Notes: generated by a model from the letters alone, not told the origin. A DNA stretch of 57,785 bases from an uncultured Thermomicrobiales bacterium (GCA_902806345.1 CADCWF010000320.1:1-57785); one strand, 5' to 3'. Numbered from the stretch's first letter, positions 17,072 through 26,457 are shown. Made by a program: numbers and translations.

Positions 17072-18730
17072 TCAGGTCCCGTCCGCTGGCGGCGGCAGCG
17101 TCGCTCGGAGCACTACGTAGCCCAGCCCGCCGGCGACCACGGAGCCGAGCAGGATGCCCACCCGGGCGGCGTCGGCGACCGGCCCGGCCGCGAAGGCGAG
17201 CTCGGTGACGAAGAGGGAGATCGTGAAGCCGATGCCGCCAAGGAAGGCGATGCCGACGACGTGCGGCCAGGTGATGGCGCCCGGCAGGATCGCGACGCGC
17301 ATCCGCACCGCCAGCCAGGCAAAGAGGGTGATCCCGAGGGGCTTGCCGAGGACCAGCCCGGCCACGACGCCCAAGGTGACCCGGCTCGAAAGCGCCTCGC
17401 CGAGTCCTTCCCAGAGCGGGATGCCGGCGTTGGCGAAGGCGAAGATGGGCAGGATGCCGTAGGCGACCCACGGGTTGAGTCGGTGCTGGAGGTGGGTCAT
17501 CGGGGTCTCGACCTCCTCGCAGAGCTCCTCCAGCCCCTGCGTCGCCCGCTGCTGGGGCTCGTTGCTGAGGATCGTCGGCGCCAGGTAGCAGGCGCGCTCG
17601 AAATCCTCGATCAGCTTGCGGGACCGGACGAGGAACTCGCTCGGGTTGATCCACGAGCGGGCAGGCACCGCCATCGCCACGAGCACCCCAGCGGCGGTGC
17701 CGTGGACCCCGGACTCGAAGACCGCCAGCCAGACGGCGAAGCCGCCAAAGGCGTAGACCGGCCAGCGGTGGAACCCCGCCCGGTTGGCGAGGAAGAGCCC
17801 GCCGAGCAGGAGGCCGGCGACGCCGAGTGCCGGCCAGGAGATCGCCTCGGTGTAGAAGACGGCGATGACGAGCACGGCGACGATGTCGTCGACGATCGAG
17901 AAGGCGGTCAGGAAGACGAGGAGCAGCGGCCGGACGCGCCCCCCGAGCAGCGTGATCATGCCGAGGGCGAAGGCGGTGTCGGTCGCCATGGGGATGCCCC
18001 AGCCGCTCGCTCCCGGGCCGCCGATGTTCAACAGCGCAAAGATCGCGGCCGGCACCACGGCACCGCCGACCGCGGCGGCGATTGGGAGCGCCGCGAGGCG
18101 CGGCACCCGCATCTCGCCGACCAACACCTCGCGCTTGATCTCCAGGCCGACGATGAAGAAGAAGAGCGCCATCAGGCAGTCGTTGACCCAGTGGCGGAGG
18201 GACTCGGTGATGCCGAACGCCTCCGTCCCGACGGTCAGCTCCGTCTCCCAAAACGCCTCGTAGGTACCGGCCAGGGGCGAGTTCGCCGCGACCAACGCCA
18301 GCGCCGTGCCGGCCAGCAGCAGGCCGATGCCGGAGACGCTGGTGCGGACGAAGCTCTGGAGCGGCGTCATCGCCAGGACGAGCCGCTGCTCCTGCGCCGT
18401 GCCGGTGATGTTGGCGTAGCGGGGCGGCTCCTCGGCGAGTTCGTCGCCGATCGCGATCCAGGCCCGCCGCTCCTCCGACTCTTTCCAGGCGTGGAGGTTG
18501 CTCTCGCGGTCGAAGCTGAAGACGACCCGGAACTCGCGCTCGCCCCGTGCCGGTCGGAAGATCTGGGTGCCGAGGTAGCCGGGGAACTTGGAGGTCGTCT
18601 CCGTCAGGCCGCGGAGGTACTCCTCGAACTCCCGCTCGCGGCCGGGGCGGACGCGGCGGGTGGCGCTCAGCGTCACCGGCGGGTCGTCGGGCGCCGCCTC
18701 CGGTTTCGGCTCGGCTATCGGTTCCGTCAC
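17072..18730 (-). CDS. nhaA: ABM domain - NhaA Na+/H+ antiporter fusion
   Basis: A 552-residue two-part protein from the GTG at 18730. Residues about 18-105 form an antibiotic-biosynthesis-monooxygenase (ABM, dimeric alpha-beta barrel) domain: VTLSATRRVRPGREREFEEYLRGL, FPGYLGTQIFRP, FRVVFSFDRESNLHAWKESEERRAW. Residues about 120-545 form a full NhaA antiporter: VNDCLMALFFFIVGLEIKREVLVGE, the ATDTAFALG segment, the two ion-binding aspartates in FSIVDDIVAV, and FLGGIGFTISLFV near the end. NhaA exports sodium in exchange for protons at the cytoplasmic membrane. The fused ABM domain lacks a known role here; it might sense a small molecule or drive dimerisation. One uninterrupted frame covers both parts. 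Confidence 0.93.
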   Translation of the reverse strand: MTEPIAEPKPEAAPDDPPVTLSATRRVRPGREREFEEYLRGLTETTSKFPGYLGTQIFRPARGEREFRVVFSFDRESNLHAWKESEERRAWIAIGDELAEEPPRYANITGTAQEQRLVLAMTPLQSFVRTSVSGIGLLLAGTALALVAANSPLAGTYEAFWETELTVGTEAFGITESLRHWVNDCLMALFFFIVGLEIKREVLVGEMRVPRLAALPIAAAVGGAVVPAAIFALLNIGGPGASGWGIPMATDTAFALGMITLLGGRVRPLLLVFLTAFSIVDDIVAVLVIAVFYTEAISWPALGVAGLLLGGLFLANRAGFHRWPVYAFGGFAVWLAVFESGVHGTAAGVLVAMAVPARSWINPSEFLVRSRKLIEDFERACYLAPTILSNEPQQRATQGLEELCEEVETPMTHLQHRLNPWVAYGILPIFAFANAGIPLWEGLGEALSSRVTLGVVAGLVLGKPLGITLFAWLAVRMRVAILPGAITWPHVVGIAFLGGIGFTISLFVTELAFAAGPVADAARVGILLGSVVAGGLGYVVLRATLPPPADGT

Positions 18731-18853
18731 GTGCCGTCCCCATCCTGCGAGCGTCCGGCGACAACCGGAGCGATCCTCCCCGTGCCGGCCATCATCCCGA
18801 CCGTAGGTCAGGTTCGCCCGGCACGCGGCGCTGGCGGGCGCCCTTGAACGGTA

Positions 18854-19852
18854 TCACTCCTCGGTCGAGGCGTAGGCGATGAGCAGGGCCAGGATGAGCA
18901 CGCCCTGGACGATCATCCGGCCCGCCTCTGGGATGTTCTCTACGGTTAGCACGTTGACCAGCACCGTCAGCAGGAGGGCGCCGCCGATCGTGCCGACGAA
19001 CTTGCCCCGGCCGCCGAGGATCGAGGTGCCGCCGACGACCACGGCCGCGATCGACAGCAGCAGGAAGGGGTCGCCGGCCGTCTTCGAGCTGTAGCCGGTG
19101 CGGCCCAGGATCAGGAGCCCGGCCAGCCCGGCCAAGAGCCCCGACAGCGCGTAGGTGGCGACCTGGACCGTGCCGACCGGGACGCCGGAGAGGAAGGCCG
19201 CCCGCGGGTTGTTGCCGATGGCGTAGACCGCCCGCCCGTAGGCCGTCCGCTGGAGGAGGAGGACGCAGACGACGGAGACGAGCGCCAGCACCCAGACCGG
19301 GGTCGGCACCCGGAGCAGGAAGCCGAGCGCCCAGTAGCCGAGGAAGGCCGACTCGCCGCTGACCGGTTTGCCGGCGTTGTAGACGAGCAGGACCCCCTGG
19401 ATCACGTTCAGGCTGGCCAGGGTCATCACCAGTGGCGGCAGCCGGAGGGCGACGACGCCGAGGCCGTTTACGGCGCCGACCACCGCCGCGATCAGCAGCG
19501 TCAGGATGATTGCCGGCGCCTCGCCGACCGTGGAGATCAGGTTGCCGCCGACCACCCCCGCCATCGTCACCACGGCGGCGACGGAGAGGTCGATGCCGCC
19601 CATCAGGACGACCATCGTCTGCCCAGCGGCGACGATCCCGAGGAACGCCGCGACTCGGAGCGTGAAGAGGTTGTAGTCGACGGTGCGGAACCCCTCGACC
19701 CGGAGCAGGCTGTAGACCCAGAGTGCCAGCAGCACGACGAAGGTCAGCCAGACCGGGTCGACCCGGAACCGGCGGCGCGGCGTGGAGGCGTCCGAGTCGG
19801 CGGGTGCCGGGGCCGGAGAGGGGATGGCTGGCGGCAGGATTGGCGTCGCCAT
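18854..19852 (-). CDS. Sugar ABC transporter permease (RbsC-like)
   Basis: A 332-residue inner-membrane permease of the branched-chain/ribose (BPD_transp_2) family. The start is the ATG at 19852, two bases after the stop of the upstream ATPase-permease gene, so translation is coupled. About nine or ten hydrophobic segments are visible; family hallmarks are AAGQTMVVLMGGIDLSVAAV, YAIGNNPRAAFLSGVPVGTVQ and GRTGYSSKTAGDPFLLLSIAAVVVGGTSILGGRG. A short Pro/Ala-rich cytoplasmic N-terminus precedes the first helix. With the permease half of the upstream fusion it would give the two-permease pore. It ends the operon. Confidence 0.93.
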   Translation of the reverse strand: MATPILPPAIPSPAPAPADSDASTPRRRFRVDPVWLTFVVLLALWVYSLLRVEGFRTVDYNLFTLRVAAFLGIVAAGQTMVVLMGGIDLSVAAVVTMAGVVGGNLISTVGEAPAIILTLLIAAVVGAVNGLGVVALRLPPLVMTLASLNVIQGVLLVYNAGKPVSGESAFLGYWALGFLLRVPTPVWVLALVSVVCVLLLQRTAYGRAVYAIGNNPRAAFLSGVPVGTVQVATYALSGLLAGLAGLLILGRTGYSSKTAGDPFLLLSIAAVVVGGTSILGGRGKFVGTIGGALLLTVLVNVLTVENIPEAGRMIVQGVLILALLIAYASTEE

Positions 19853-19854
19853 CG

Positions 19855-22500
19855 TCAGCGGGCCTCCTCGATGCGGTAGGCGGCGAAGGCCCGGACCCCG
19901 AGGGCGACCACCAGGACCGCCCCGTAGATGACCCGCTGGTAGGCGGGCGAGAGCCCGGAGATGAAGAGGATCTGGGTCATCAGTCCGAGGGTGAGGGCGC
20001 CGGCGACCGCTCCCTTGAGCTGCCCCTGGCCGCCGAAGAAGCCGACCCCGCCGAGGACGGCCGCCGCGATCGAGGCGAGCGAATAGGGGGCGCCGATCAG
20101 CGGGTCGCCGGTCGCGGCGTAGGCGGCGAGGCCGATCCCGGCCAAGGCCGTCAACGCACCGGCGACGACGTAGGCGGCGATCCGGGCGGCGCGGACGGGC
20201 AACCCGGTGACGAAGGCGCCGCGCGGGTTGTCGCCGACCGCGTAGATTGCCAGCCCCAGCGGCGAGGATTTCAGTAGTTTCCAGATGACGAGCGTTGCCG
20301 CGAGGACCGCCAGGGTGGCCGGGAGCGCACCGCCGATCCTCCCCGTGAAGCCCTGGGCGAAGGAGACGGGCAGGTGGCCGCCCGGCACGTTCAGGACGTA
20401 GAGGGCCCAGCCAGCCCAGATGAACGACGTGGCGAGAGTGACGATGATCGCCGGCAGCTTGATGAGGGTGACGACGGCGCCGGTGAAGAGCCCGAGCAGC
20501 GCACCGCCGGCCAGGACGAGCGCCACCGAGCCGACCTTCGACCCCGGCGTGTCGAACATCTGGGTCGCCAGGACGACCGTCGCCAGGCTCATCATCTGGC
20601 CGACGGCGAGGTCGATTCCGCCGGTCAGCATGACGACCGACTGGGCCATCGCGACGAGGACGAGCGGGAAGAGGTAGGCGGATAGGTTGGTGACGGTGCC
20701 GAGCGAGAGCGAGTGCCGGGTCAGGAAGGCGTAAACCAGCGCGAAGAGCAGGGTGACGCCGAGGATCGGTGCGATCTCCTGCCAGGACCGCGGCAGCCAC
20801 CCGAGCGTCCGGCGTCGGGTGGTCGCCGCGGTTGGCGCGGCGTCGGCGGCGGTCGGGCCGGTGGCCGTCGCCCCGGTTTTCGGAGCAGCCCTCGCGAAGG
20901 GGACCGTCCCGTTGGCGGCGATTGCGTCGGGCCCACCGCGTTCGCCGACGATGGCGGCGTGGACGACGTTCTCCTCCGTCACCTCCGCGCCGGAGAGCAT
21001 CGCCACCGGCCGCCGCTCGTACATCACCAGCACCCGGTCGCACAGCCCGAGCAGTTCGATGGTGTCGGAGGAGATCAGCAGGATCGCGGCCCCGGCTGCG
21101 GTCAGCTCCCGCATCAGCCGGTAGATCTCCTGCTTGGTGCCGACGTCGATCCCCCGCGTCGGCTCGGCCAGCAGGTAGATCTCGGGGCCGAGCGGAAGCC
21201 ACTTGGCGATGGCGACCTTCTGCTGGTTGCCGCCGCTCAAGCGGAGCAGCGACTGCTTCGGGGAGCGGAGCCTGATCCGGAGCTTCTCGATCAGACCGGC
21301 GACCAGGTTCCGCTCGCGGCCGGAATCGAGCAGACCGAAGCGGTCGAGCCCGCCGAGGCTCGGCAGCGAGAGGTTGTCGGCGACCGGGAGCTGGACGATC
21401 AGCCCCTCGGTCTTGCGGTCCTCCGGCACGTGGGCGATCCGCCGCACCATCGCCGCCCGCGGATTCCGCACCGTCGCCGGCTGTCCATCGAGCAGCACGT
21501 CGCCCCGGACCGGGAAGAGCCCGAAGAGCGCCGCCATCAGCTCCCGCTGGCCCTGGCCCTGGAGCCCGCCGAGTCCGAGGATCTCGCCCGCGTGGAGGTC
21601 GAACGACACGTCGCGGAAGCGGCGGCCGGACGAAAGATTGCGGACGCTCAGCACGAGGGGCGCCGCCTCGATCACCGCCAGGGGAGGCTTCGGCGGGAAG
21701 ACGTCGCGCATCTCGCGGCCGACCATCAAGCGGACGAGGTCGGCGGCGGTCGTGCCGGCAGCCGGTACGGTCGCGACGTAGGCGCCGTCCTTGAGAACCG
21801 TGATCCGGTCGGCGACGGCGAAGATCTCTTCCAGCCGGTGGGAGACGAAGACGACCGCGGCGCCCCGGTCGCGGATGCGGCGGAGGGCGGCGAAGAGCAA
21901 TGCCACCTGCCCGCTGTCGAGTGCCGAGGTCGCCTCGTCGAGGATCAGCAGCCGCGGCCCGGCCACGAGGGCCTTGGCGATCTCGACGAGCTGCTGGTCG
22001 GCGAGGGAAAGGTCGCCGGCGAGGGCGGCCGGGTTGATGGCGACGCCAAGGTCGGCAAAGGCGGCCCGCGCTCCGGTCGCCATCCGACCGTAGTCGAGCC
22101 GTCCGAACCGCGTCGGCGCCCTGCCAAGGAAGACGTTCTCGGCGACGGTGAGGTGGGGGCAGAGGCTGAGTTCCTGGTGGACGGTCGCCACGCCGTGGGC
22201 TTCCGCCGCTCGTGGCGTCAACCCGGAGACGGTCTCGCTGCCCAGCTCGATCGTGCCGGCGTCCGGCTGGACGACGCCGGTGACGAGGTTGATCAGGGTG
22301 GACTTGCCGGCCCCGTTCTCGCCGACGAGGGCGTGGATCTCGCCGGCCAGCACCGTCATCCCGACGTCGCGCAGGACGACGTTGCCGGCGTAGGCCTTGG
22401 TCAGACCGGAGGTGCGGAGGGCGGGTGGCGGTGATGCGCTTTCGGGATCGTCCGCGAGATGCGTTTCGATCTCGCCGATGCCGGGAACTGTTGCGGTCAA
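19855..22500 (-). CDS. Fused sugar ABC ATPase (tandem, RbsA-like) and permease (RbsC-like)
   Basis: A single long frame. Residues about 30-520 are a tandem-ABC ATPase: Walker A GENGAGKST in the first half, signature LSLADQQLVEIAKAL, Walker B LLILDEATSALD, then a second half with signature LSGGNQQKVAIAKWL and the degenerate Walker A (GLQGQGQRE) usual in RbsA. After an Ala/Thr-rich linker of about 40 residues comes a complete permease (QSVVMLTGGIDLAVGQ, YAVGDNPRGAFVTGLPV, GVGFFGGQGQLKG). The frame stays open to 22662, but upstream codons come from repeats E and F, so a TTG at 22500 is preferred; the start is uncertain and no strong ribosome site is visible. Separate genes are the rule for this family, so the fusion is unusual. 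Confidence 0.88.
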   Translation of the reverse strand: MTATVPGIGEIETHLADDPESASPPPALRTSGLTKAYAGNVVLRDVGMTVLAGEIHALVGENGAGKSTLINLVTGVVQPDAGTIELGSETVSGLTPRAAEAHGVATVHQELSLCPHLTVAENVFLGRAPTRFGRLDYGRMATGARAAFADLGVAINPAALAGDLSLADQQLVEIAKALVAGPRLLILDEATSALDSGQVALLFAALRRIRDRGAAVVFVSHRLEEIFAVADRITVLKDGAYVATVPAAGTTAADLVRLMVGREMRDVFPPKPPLAVIEAAPLVLSVRNLSSGRRFRDVSFDLHAGEILGLGGLQGQGQRELMAALFGLFPVRGDVLLDGQPATVRNPRAAMVRRIAHVPEDRKTEGLIVQLPVADNLSLPSLGGLDRFGLLDSGRERNLVAGLIEKLRIRLRSPKQSLLRLSGGNQQKVAIAKWLPLGPEIYLLAEPTRGIDVGTKQEIYRLMRELTAAGAAILLISSDTIELLGLCDRVLVMYERRPVAMLSGAEVTEENVVHAAIVGERGGPDAIAANGTVPFARAAPKTGATATGPTAADAAPTAATTRRRTLGWLPRSWQEIAPILGVTLLFALVYAFLTRHSLSLGTVTNLSAYLFPLVLVAMAQSVVMLTGGIDLAVGQMMSLATVVLATQMFDTPGSKVGSVALVLAGGALLGLFTGAVVTLIKLPAIIVTLATSFIWAGWALYVLNVPGGHLPVSFAQGFTGRIGGALPATLAVLAATLVIWKLLKSSPLGLAIYAVGDNPRGAFVTGLPVRAARIAAYVVAGALTALAGIGLAAYAATGDPLIGAPYSLASIAAAVLGGVGFFGGQGQLKGAVAGALTLGLMTQILFISGLSPAYQRVIYGAVLVVALGVRAFAAYRIEEAR

Positions 22501-22538
22501 AGTGCTGCCAACGAAGCGAGGCGGCGCGGTTGGCGCGC

Positions 22539-22581
22539 GCCCTCGCCCCCTACCCCCTCTCTCGATGCGCGGGAGAGGGGG
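22539..22581 (+). repeat. CCCTCACCCC palindromic element, copy E
   Basis: CCCTCGCCCCCTACCCCCTCTCTCGATGCGCGGGAGAGGGGG. It lies in the gap between the binding-protein gene and the fused ATPase-permease gene and forms an inverted pair with copy F. Confidence 0.85.
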
Positions 22582-22645
22582 ACGATGCCGCGGTGTGTCA
22601 TCCAGCTCCGCCGCGTCACGGCGTTCGGTCCGTGGTGCCGAAGGC

Positions 22646-22687
22646 TCCCCTCTCCCGCGCATCGGGAGAGGGGATGGAGGTGAGGGA
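22646..22687 (-). repeat. CCCTCACCCC palindromic element, copy F
   Basis: CTCCCCTCTCCCGCGCATCGGGAGAGGGG then ATGGAGGTGAGGG. On the minus strand it follows the binding-protein stop by 41 bases in the same orientation as that gene. Confidence 0.85.
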
Positions 22688-22728
22688 CATCGTCGGAAAC
22701 CCCCAAGGGTTGGCCCCTAACTCGATCG

Positions 22729-23841
22729 CTACGCCGAGGCCGGCGTCGCGCCACTCTCCTCCGCCGCCAGCGCCTCGGCGATGATCTGGTCGACCTCGGC
22801 CGGACCCGGTACCTGCGGGATCGCGTACCAGTCGTCCGGCAGCGAGTCGTCCGCCCACTCGCAGACGTTGTCGTCGTCGATCATCGGCAGCGGCACGTCG
22901 ACGTAGGAGGGCGTCGGCTCGCCGGCCACGGCCTGGATGGCGAGGTCGAGCGAGATGACCGCCATGTAGTTGACCTGGGCGGTGGCGAAGGAGGAGAAGC
23001 CCTCCGGGACCAGGGCGCACCACTGCTTCAGGTAGGCGTTGTAGTTCTCGCCGGTGATCGGCACCAGCGGCAGCCCCATCTGCTGGAGCGTCTTGAGCGC
23101 CGCGGAGGCGTGGGCGCCGGCCTGGCACCAGATGCCGTCCACGTCCGGGTTGGCCGCCAGCAGGCTCGCCAACTCGGTCAGCGCCGGCGCCTCGTTGTAC
23201 TCGATGTTGGCGGTGCCGACGATCTCGATCCCTGGTGTGGCCTCGAAGACCGCCCGGGCGCCTTCCCAGCGGGCCTCGGAGACGGAGATCCCGGCCGGGC
23301 CGTTGATCGCCAGGATCCGCCCCTCGCCGCCGAGCTGGTCGACCATCCACTGCCCCGTCATCCGGCCCCACTCGATCTGATCGGTGTTGACCTTGGCGGT
23401 CAGTTGGTCGGTCGTCACCAGGCTGTCCCAGTTGACGACGACGACACCCGCCTCGTGGGCGCTGCCGACGACCTGGTCGAGCGCGGTGGCGGAGCCGGCG
23501 ATCAGGAGGCAGATGTCGTACTGCTGGTCGATCATCGTCTGGATCTGGGCGATCTGGGTGGCGGTGTCGCCGTTGGCGTCGAAGACCTGGAACTCAATCT
23601 CGAGGCCGAGGCCACGGAGCCGCTCGATCTCGGCCTCGATCTCGTTCTGCGTCTCCGTCATCCAGGACGGGGTGGTGTAGATCGTCGACCAGCCGACCCG
23701 GAGCGGCCCGACGTCCGGCACGGCCGGCGTCGCCTCCTGAGCCAGGGTCGTGAGCCGGCCGTGGCCGACGGCTGTGACCGCCGCTGCGAGCGCGGCCGAG
23801 CGGGAGACGAACGAGCGGCGAGAACAGCGGGCCGAGGTCAT
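22729..23841 (-). CDS. Sugar ABC transporter substrate-binding protein (RbsB-like)
   Basis: A 370-residue exported binding protein. The ATG at 23841 follows GGAGGG at a good distance. The N-terminus MTSARCSRRSFVSRSAALAA is Tat-like (paired Arg), with cleavage near LAQEA, then a type I periplasmic-binding fold: LRVGWSTIYTTPSWMTETQNEIE, DICLLIAGSATALDQVVGSAHEAGVVVVNWD, GQWMVDQLGGEGRILAINGP, DGIWCQAGAHASAALKTLQQMG. First gene of a three-gene operon with the ATPase-permease fusion and a second permease; the 228-bp gap after it holds two palindromic elements. The ligand is probably a monosaccharide or polyol, not determinable from sequence. Confidence 0.9.
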   Translation of the reverse strand: MTSARCSRRSFVSRSAALAAAVTAVGHGRLTTLAQEATPAVPDVGPLRVGWSTIYTTPSWMTETQNEIEAEIERLRGLGLEIEFQVFDANGDTATQIAQIQTMIDQQYDICLLIAGSATALDQVVGSAHEAGVVVVNWDSLVTTDQLTAKVNTDQIEWGRMTGQWMVDQLGGEGRILAINGPAGISVSEARWEGARAVFEATPGIEIVGTANIEYNEAPALTELASLLAANPDVDGIWCQAGAHASAALKTLQQMGLPLVPITGENYNAYLKQWCALVPEGFSSFATAQVNYMAVISLDLAIQAVAGEPTPSYVDVPLPMIDDDNVCEWADDSLPDDWYAIPQVPGPAEVDQIIAEALAAEESGATPASA

Positions 23842-24246
23842 GGGACTTCCCTCCACGTCACGACGGGACGACGAACCGATGGGCAGAGCGCCGGGTTTCG
23901 GGCATCCCCTCCTCGCCGGTGGGCAACGGCGCGCCCGCGCGGTCCATCCCTCGGGGGCCGGTTGCAGGCAGTCCATCTCCGATCCGAGCCAGGTGACGAT
24001 CTTATCGCAGGGGAGCCTGTAGCGGGCGACTGCTCCGAAACGGGCAGCGTAGGCGGAGCACGAACCGGCCAAGGGTTGCCATCTTCGGTAGGAACTGCCT
24101 CGGAGGTTTCCGCCGCCTCCTTGCCCGCGGCGCCGCCGAGGCACGCCCGTTCCTCCCGCCCGAGTACACTCAGCCGCATGACGCCTGCGGTCAACGTTGA
24201 TCAACGACCCACGACACCGCTCCTTGAGATACCTTAGGAGGCTCCT
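23842..24246. other. Divergent intergenic region of the ABC operon and murA
   Basis: About 400 bases serving two divergent starts. A possible -10 TACACT lies at 24165-24170 on the murA side, with no good -35. AGGAGG at 24236-24241 is the murA ribosome site. No conserved gene or repeat was seen. Confidence 0.45.
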
Positions 24247-25614
24247 GTGGCGACCACCCTCCAGGCCCCTGTCCAGAACGAGACGATCCCCGCCGAGCGG
24301 GTCATCCGGATCGAGGGGGGCGTGCCGCTGAGCGGCACCGTGACGATCGGTGGCGCCAAGAACGCGGCCTTGCCGGCTCTGGCCGCGACGCTGCTGACGG
24401 CCGAGGAGTGCATCCTCAACAACGTGCCCGACCTGGCCGACATCGGGACGATGGCCTCGCTGCTGCGCTCCCTTGGGGCGGCAGTGGAGGTTGACTGGGC
24501 CAAGCGGCGGATGCGGGTCCGTGCCGAGTCGATCGAGTGGACCGCGGCCCCGGCCGAGATCGTCCGCCGGATGCGGGCCTCGTTCCTCGTCGCGGGTCCG
24601 CTCCTGACCCGTTTCGGGGAGATGAGCGCCTCGACCCCTGGCGGCTGCCAGTTGGGCGCCCGGCCGGTCGACGTCGATGTCCGTGGCTTCCGCCAGATGG
24701 GGGCGGAGGTGTCGTTCGACGAGGGCGGCCGCTCGGTCGCGGCGAAGACGGTCGGTCTCCGGGGCGCCCGCATCTACATGGATTACCCGAGCCACACGGG
24801 CACCGAGAACCTGCTGATGGCCGCTACCCTGGCCGCCGGCAAGACCCAGATCGTCAACGCCTCGTGCGAGCCGGAGATCGTCTTCCTCGGCGGCATGCTG
24901 AACCGGATGGGGGCCAGGATCTCCGGCCTCGGCTCGCCGATCGTGACCGTCGAGGGGGTGGACCGCCTCCACGGCGTCTCCGAGACGATCCTGCCGGACC
25001 GGCTGGAGGGCGGGACCTTCGCCATCGCCGCCGCCATCACCGGCGGCGAGGTGGAACTGCGCAACGTGCGCCACGTCGACATGCTGCCGCTGACCGCCAA
25101 GCTACGCGAGGCCGGGGCGGAGGTCTGGACCGACGAGGAGCGGATGCTGGTGCGGACCCGCGGCGGGCTGCGCGCGGTCGAGATCCAGACGCTGCCCTAC
25201 CCCGGCTTCCCGACCGACCTCCAGGCCGCGTTTGCGGCGCTGATGACCCAGGCCCACGGGGTCTCCCGCCTCCACGAGCGGGTCTTCGAGGATCGCCTCC
25301 GCTACACCGACCAACTCCGCGCCCTGGGCGCCCGGATCGAGGTCGAGAAGGTCGTCCCGCTCGGTGCGGACGGCGCGCCGGTGGCGGGGAGCGCCCGCTA
25401 CGGCACGAAGGCGGAGATTTCCGGGCCAGCGGCGCTCCGGGGCGGCAGCGTCCGCTGCCTCGACATTCGGGCCGGCGCCGGGGTGGTGCTGGCCGGTCTG
25501 GTCGCCGAGGGCGTGACGACCGTCGGCGATGTCCACCATCTCGACCGAGGGTACGAGGCCTTCGTCCCCAAGCTGCGCGACCTCGGGGCGCGGATCGAGG
25601 ACTCGGCGGCGTAG
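24247..25614 (+). CDS. murA: UDP-N-acetylglucosamine 1-carboxyvinyltransferase
   Basis: First committed step of peptidoglycan synthesis: transfers enolpyruvate from PEP to UDP-GlcNAc in the cytoplasm. The GTG start at 24247 follows AGGAGG. At 455 residues it is slightly longer than usual (about 420), owing to an N-terminal extension of 20 residues and an insert near GADGAPVAGSARYG. Substrate Lys-Asn are in IGGAKNAALPAL (about 38-39), and the active-site cysteine loop is STPGGCQLGARPVDV with Cys near residue 134. This Cys is the residue fosfomycin alkylates, so the enzyme should be sensitive in principle. YPGFPTDLQAAFAAL and the C-terminal Arg/Asp regions are intact. Confidence 0.96.
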   Translation: MATTLQAPVQNETIPAERVIRIEGGVPLSGTVTIGGAKNAALPALAATLLTAEECILNNVPDLADIGTMASLLRSLGAAVEVDWAKRRMRVRAESIEWTAAPAEIVRRMRASFLVAGPLLTRFGEMSASTPGGCQLGARPVDVDVRGFRQMGAEVSFDEGGRSVAAKTVGLRGARIYMDYPSHTGTENLLMAATLAAGKTQIVNASCEPEIVFLGGMLNRMGARISGLGSPIVTVEGVDRLHGVSETILPDRLEGGTFAIAAAITGGEVELRNVRHVDMLPLTAKLREAGAEVWTDEERMLVRTRGGLRAVEIQTLPYPGFPTDLQAAFAALMTQAHGVSRLHERVFEDRLRYTDQLRALGARIEVEKVVPLGADGAPVAGSARYGTKAEISGPAALRGGSVRCLDIRAGAGVVLAGLVAEGVTTVGDVHHLDRGYEAFVPKLRDLGARIEDSAA

Positions 25615-25656
25615 TTCGCCTGGCGACACGCCCGGCGCGGCGTGAAGGAGCAGGCG

Positions 25657-26457
25657 GTGATCGATCCCCGTCGGATCGCGGTCGGGCCGATCCTGCTGCT
25701 CGGGATCACCTCGCTTGTCGGGCCGTCGGCCGCCGCCGTCGAGCAATGGTGGCAGCCGGCGACGGACGTGTCCTGGCAGATCCAGCTTTCCGGTGACCTC
25801 GACACCGAGATCCCGGTCGATGTCTACGACATCGACCTGTTCGACACCCCGAGGGCGACCATCGCCGACCTGCAGGACGACGGCCGCCGGGTGATCTGCT
25901 ACTTCAGCGCCGGGTCGTACGAGAACTGGCGACCGGACAAGGGCAGGTTCCCCGAGAACGCCCTCGGCAAGCCGCTCGACGGCTGGCCGGGCGAGCGGTG
26001 GCTCGATATCCGCTCCGCCGCGGTTCGCCGGATCATGCTGGCTCGGCTCGACCTGGCGGCGGATAAGGGCTGCGAGGCGGTCGACCCCGACAACGTCGAC
26101 GGCTACGCCAACCGGACCGGGTTCAGCCTGAAGGCGGCCGACCAGGTGCGCTACAACCAGTTCCTGGCCGGGGCCGCCCACGCCCGCGGGCTGGCGGTCG
26201 GACTCAAAAACGATGTGGAGCAGATCCCGGCGCTTGTCGACAACTTCGACTTCGCCGTCAACGAGGAGTGTTTCCGGTACGACGAGTGCGGCACTCTCGA
26301 ACCGTTCATCGCCGCCGGCAAACCGGTCTTCCAGATCGAGTACGTCAAGCCGGCGCGGGCGGACGCGATCTGCGGCGAGGCAAACCGGTTGGGGTTCCAG
26401 ACGCTGATCAAGAAGCTCAGCCTGTTGGCCTGGCGGATCGACTGCGGCGACCGCTGA
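25657..26457 (+). CDS. Secreted GH114 (endo-alpha-1,4-polygalactosaminidase-like) protein
   Basis: About 266 residues. GTG 25657 is chosen over GTG 25642 because AAGGAG (25645-25650) lies six bases before it. A signal sequence (RRIAVGPILLLGITSLVG) leads to a TIM-barrel domain of the GH114/TM1410 type: WWQPATDVSWQIQLSG, VYDIDLFDTP, RRVICYFSAGSYENWRPD, GERWLDIRS, and the acidic segments GCEAVDPDNVDGY and FDFAVNEECFRYDEC that hold the likely catalytic Asp and Glu. GH114 enzymes cut galactosaminogalactan-type polymers. The stop codon TGA at 26455 is the first three bases of a TGATACGG repeat end. Confidence 0.85.
   Translation: MIDPRRIAVGPILLLGITSLVGPSAAAVEQWWQPATDVSWQIQLSGDLDTEIPVDVYDIDLFDTPRATIADLQDDGRRVICYFSAGSYENWRPDKGRFPENALGKPLDGWPGERWLDIRSAAVRRIMLARLDLAADKGCEAVDPDNVDGYANRTGFSLKAADQVRYNQFLAGAAHARGLAVGLKNDVEQIPALVDNFDFAVNEECFRYDECGTLEPFIAAGKPVFQIEYVKPARADAICGEANRLGFQTLIKKLSLLAWRIDCGDR

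Noticed and set aside
16484-18847. 787-codon plus-strand frame opposite nhaA
   Set aside because: Antisense to a clear membrane transporter and extremely rich in Arg, Asp and Gly without domains.
22501-22662. N-terminal extension of the ATPase-permease fusion to 22662
   Set aside because: These codons come from the palindromic repeats E/F and have Arg/Pro/Gly-rich nonsense composition.
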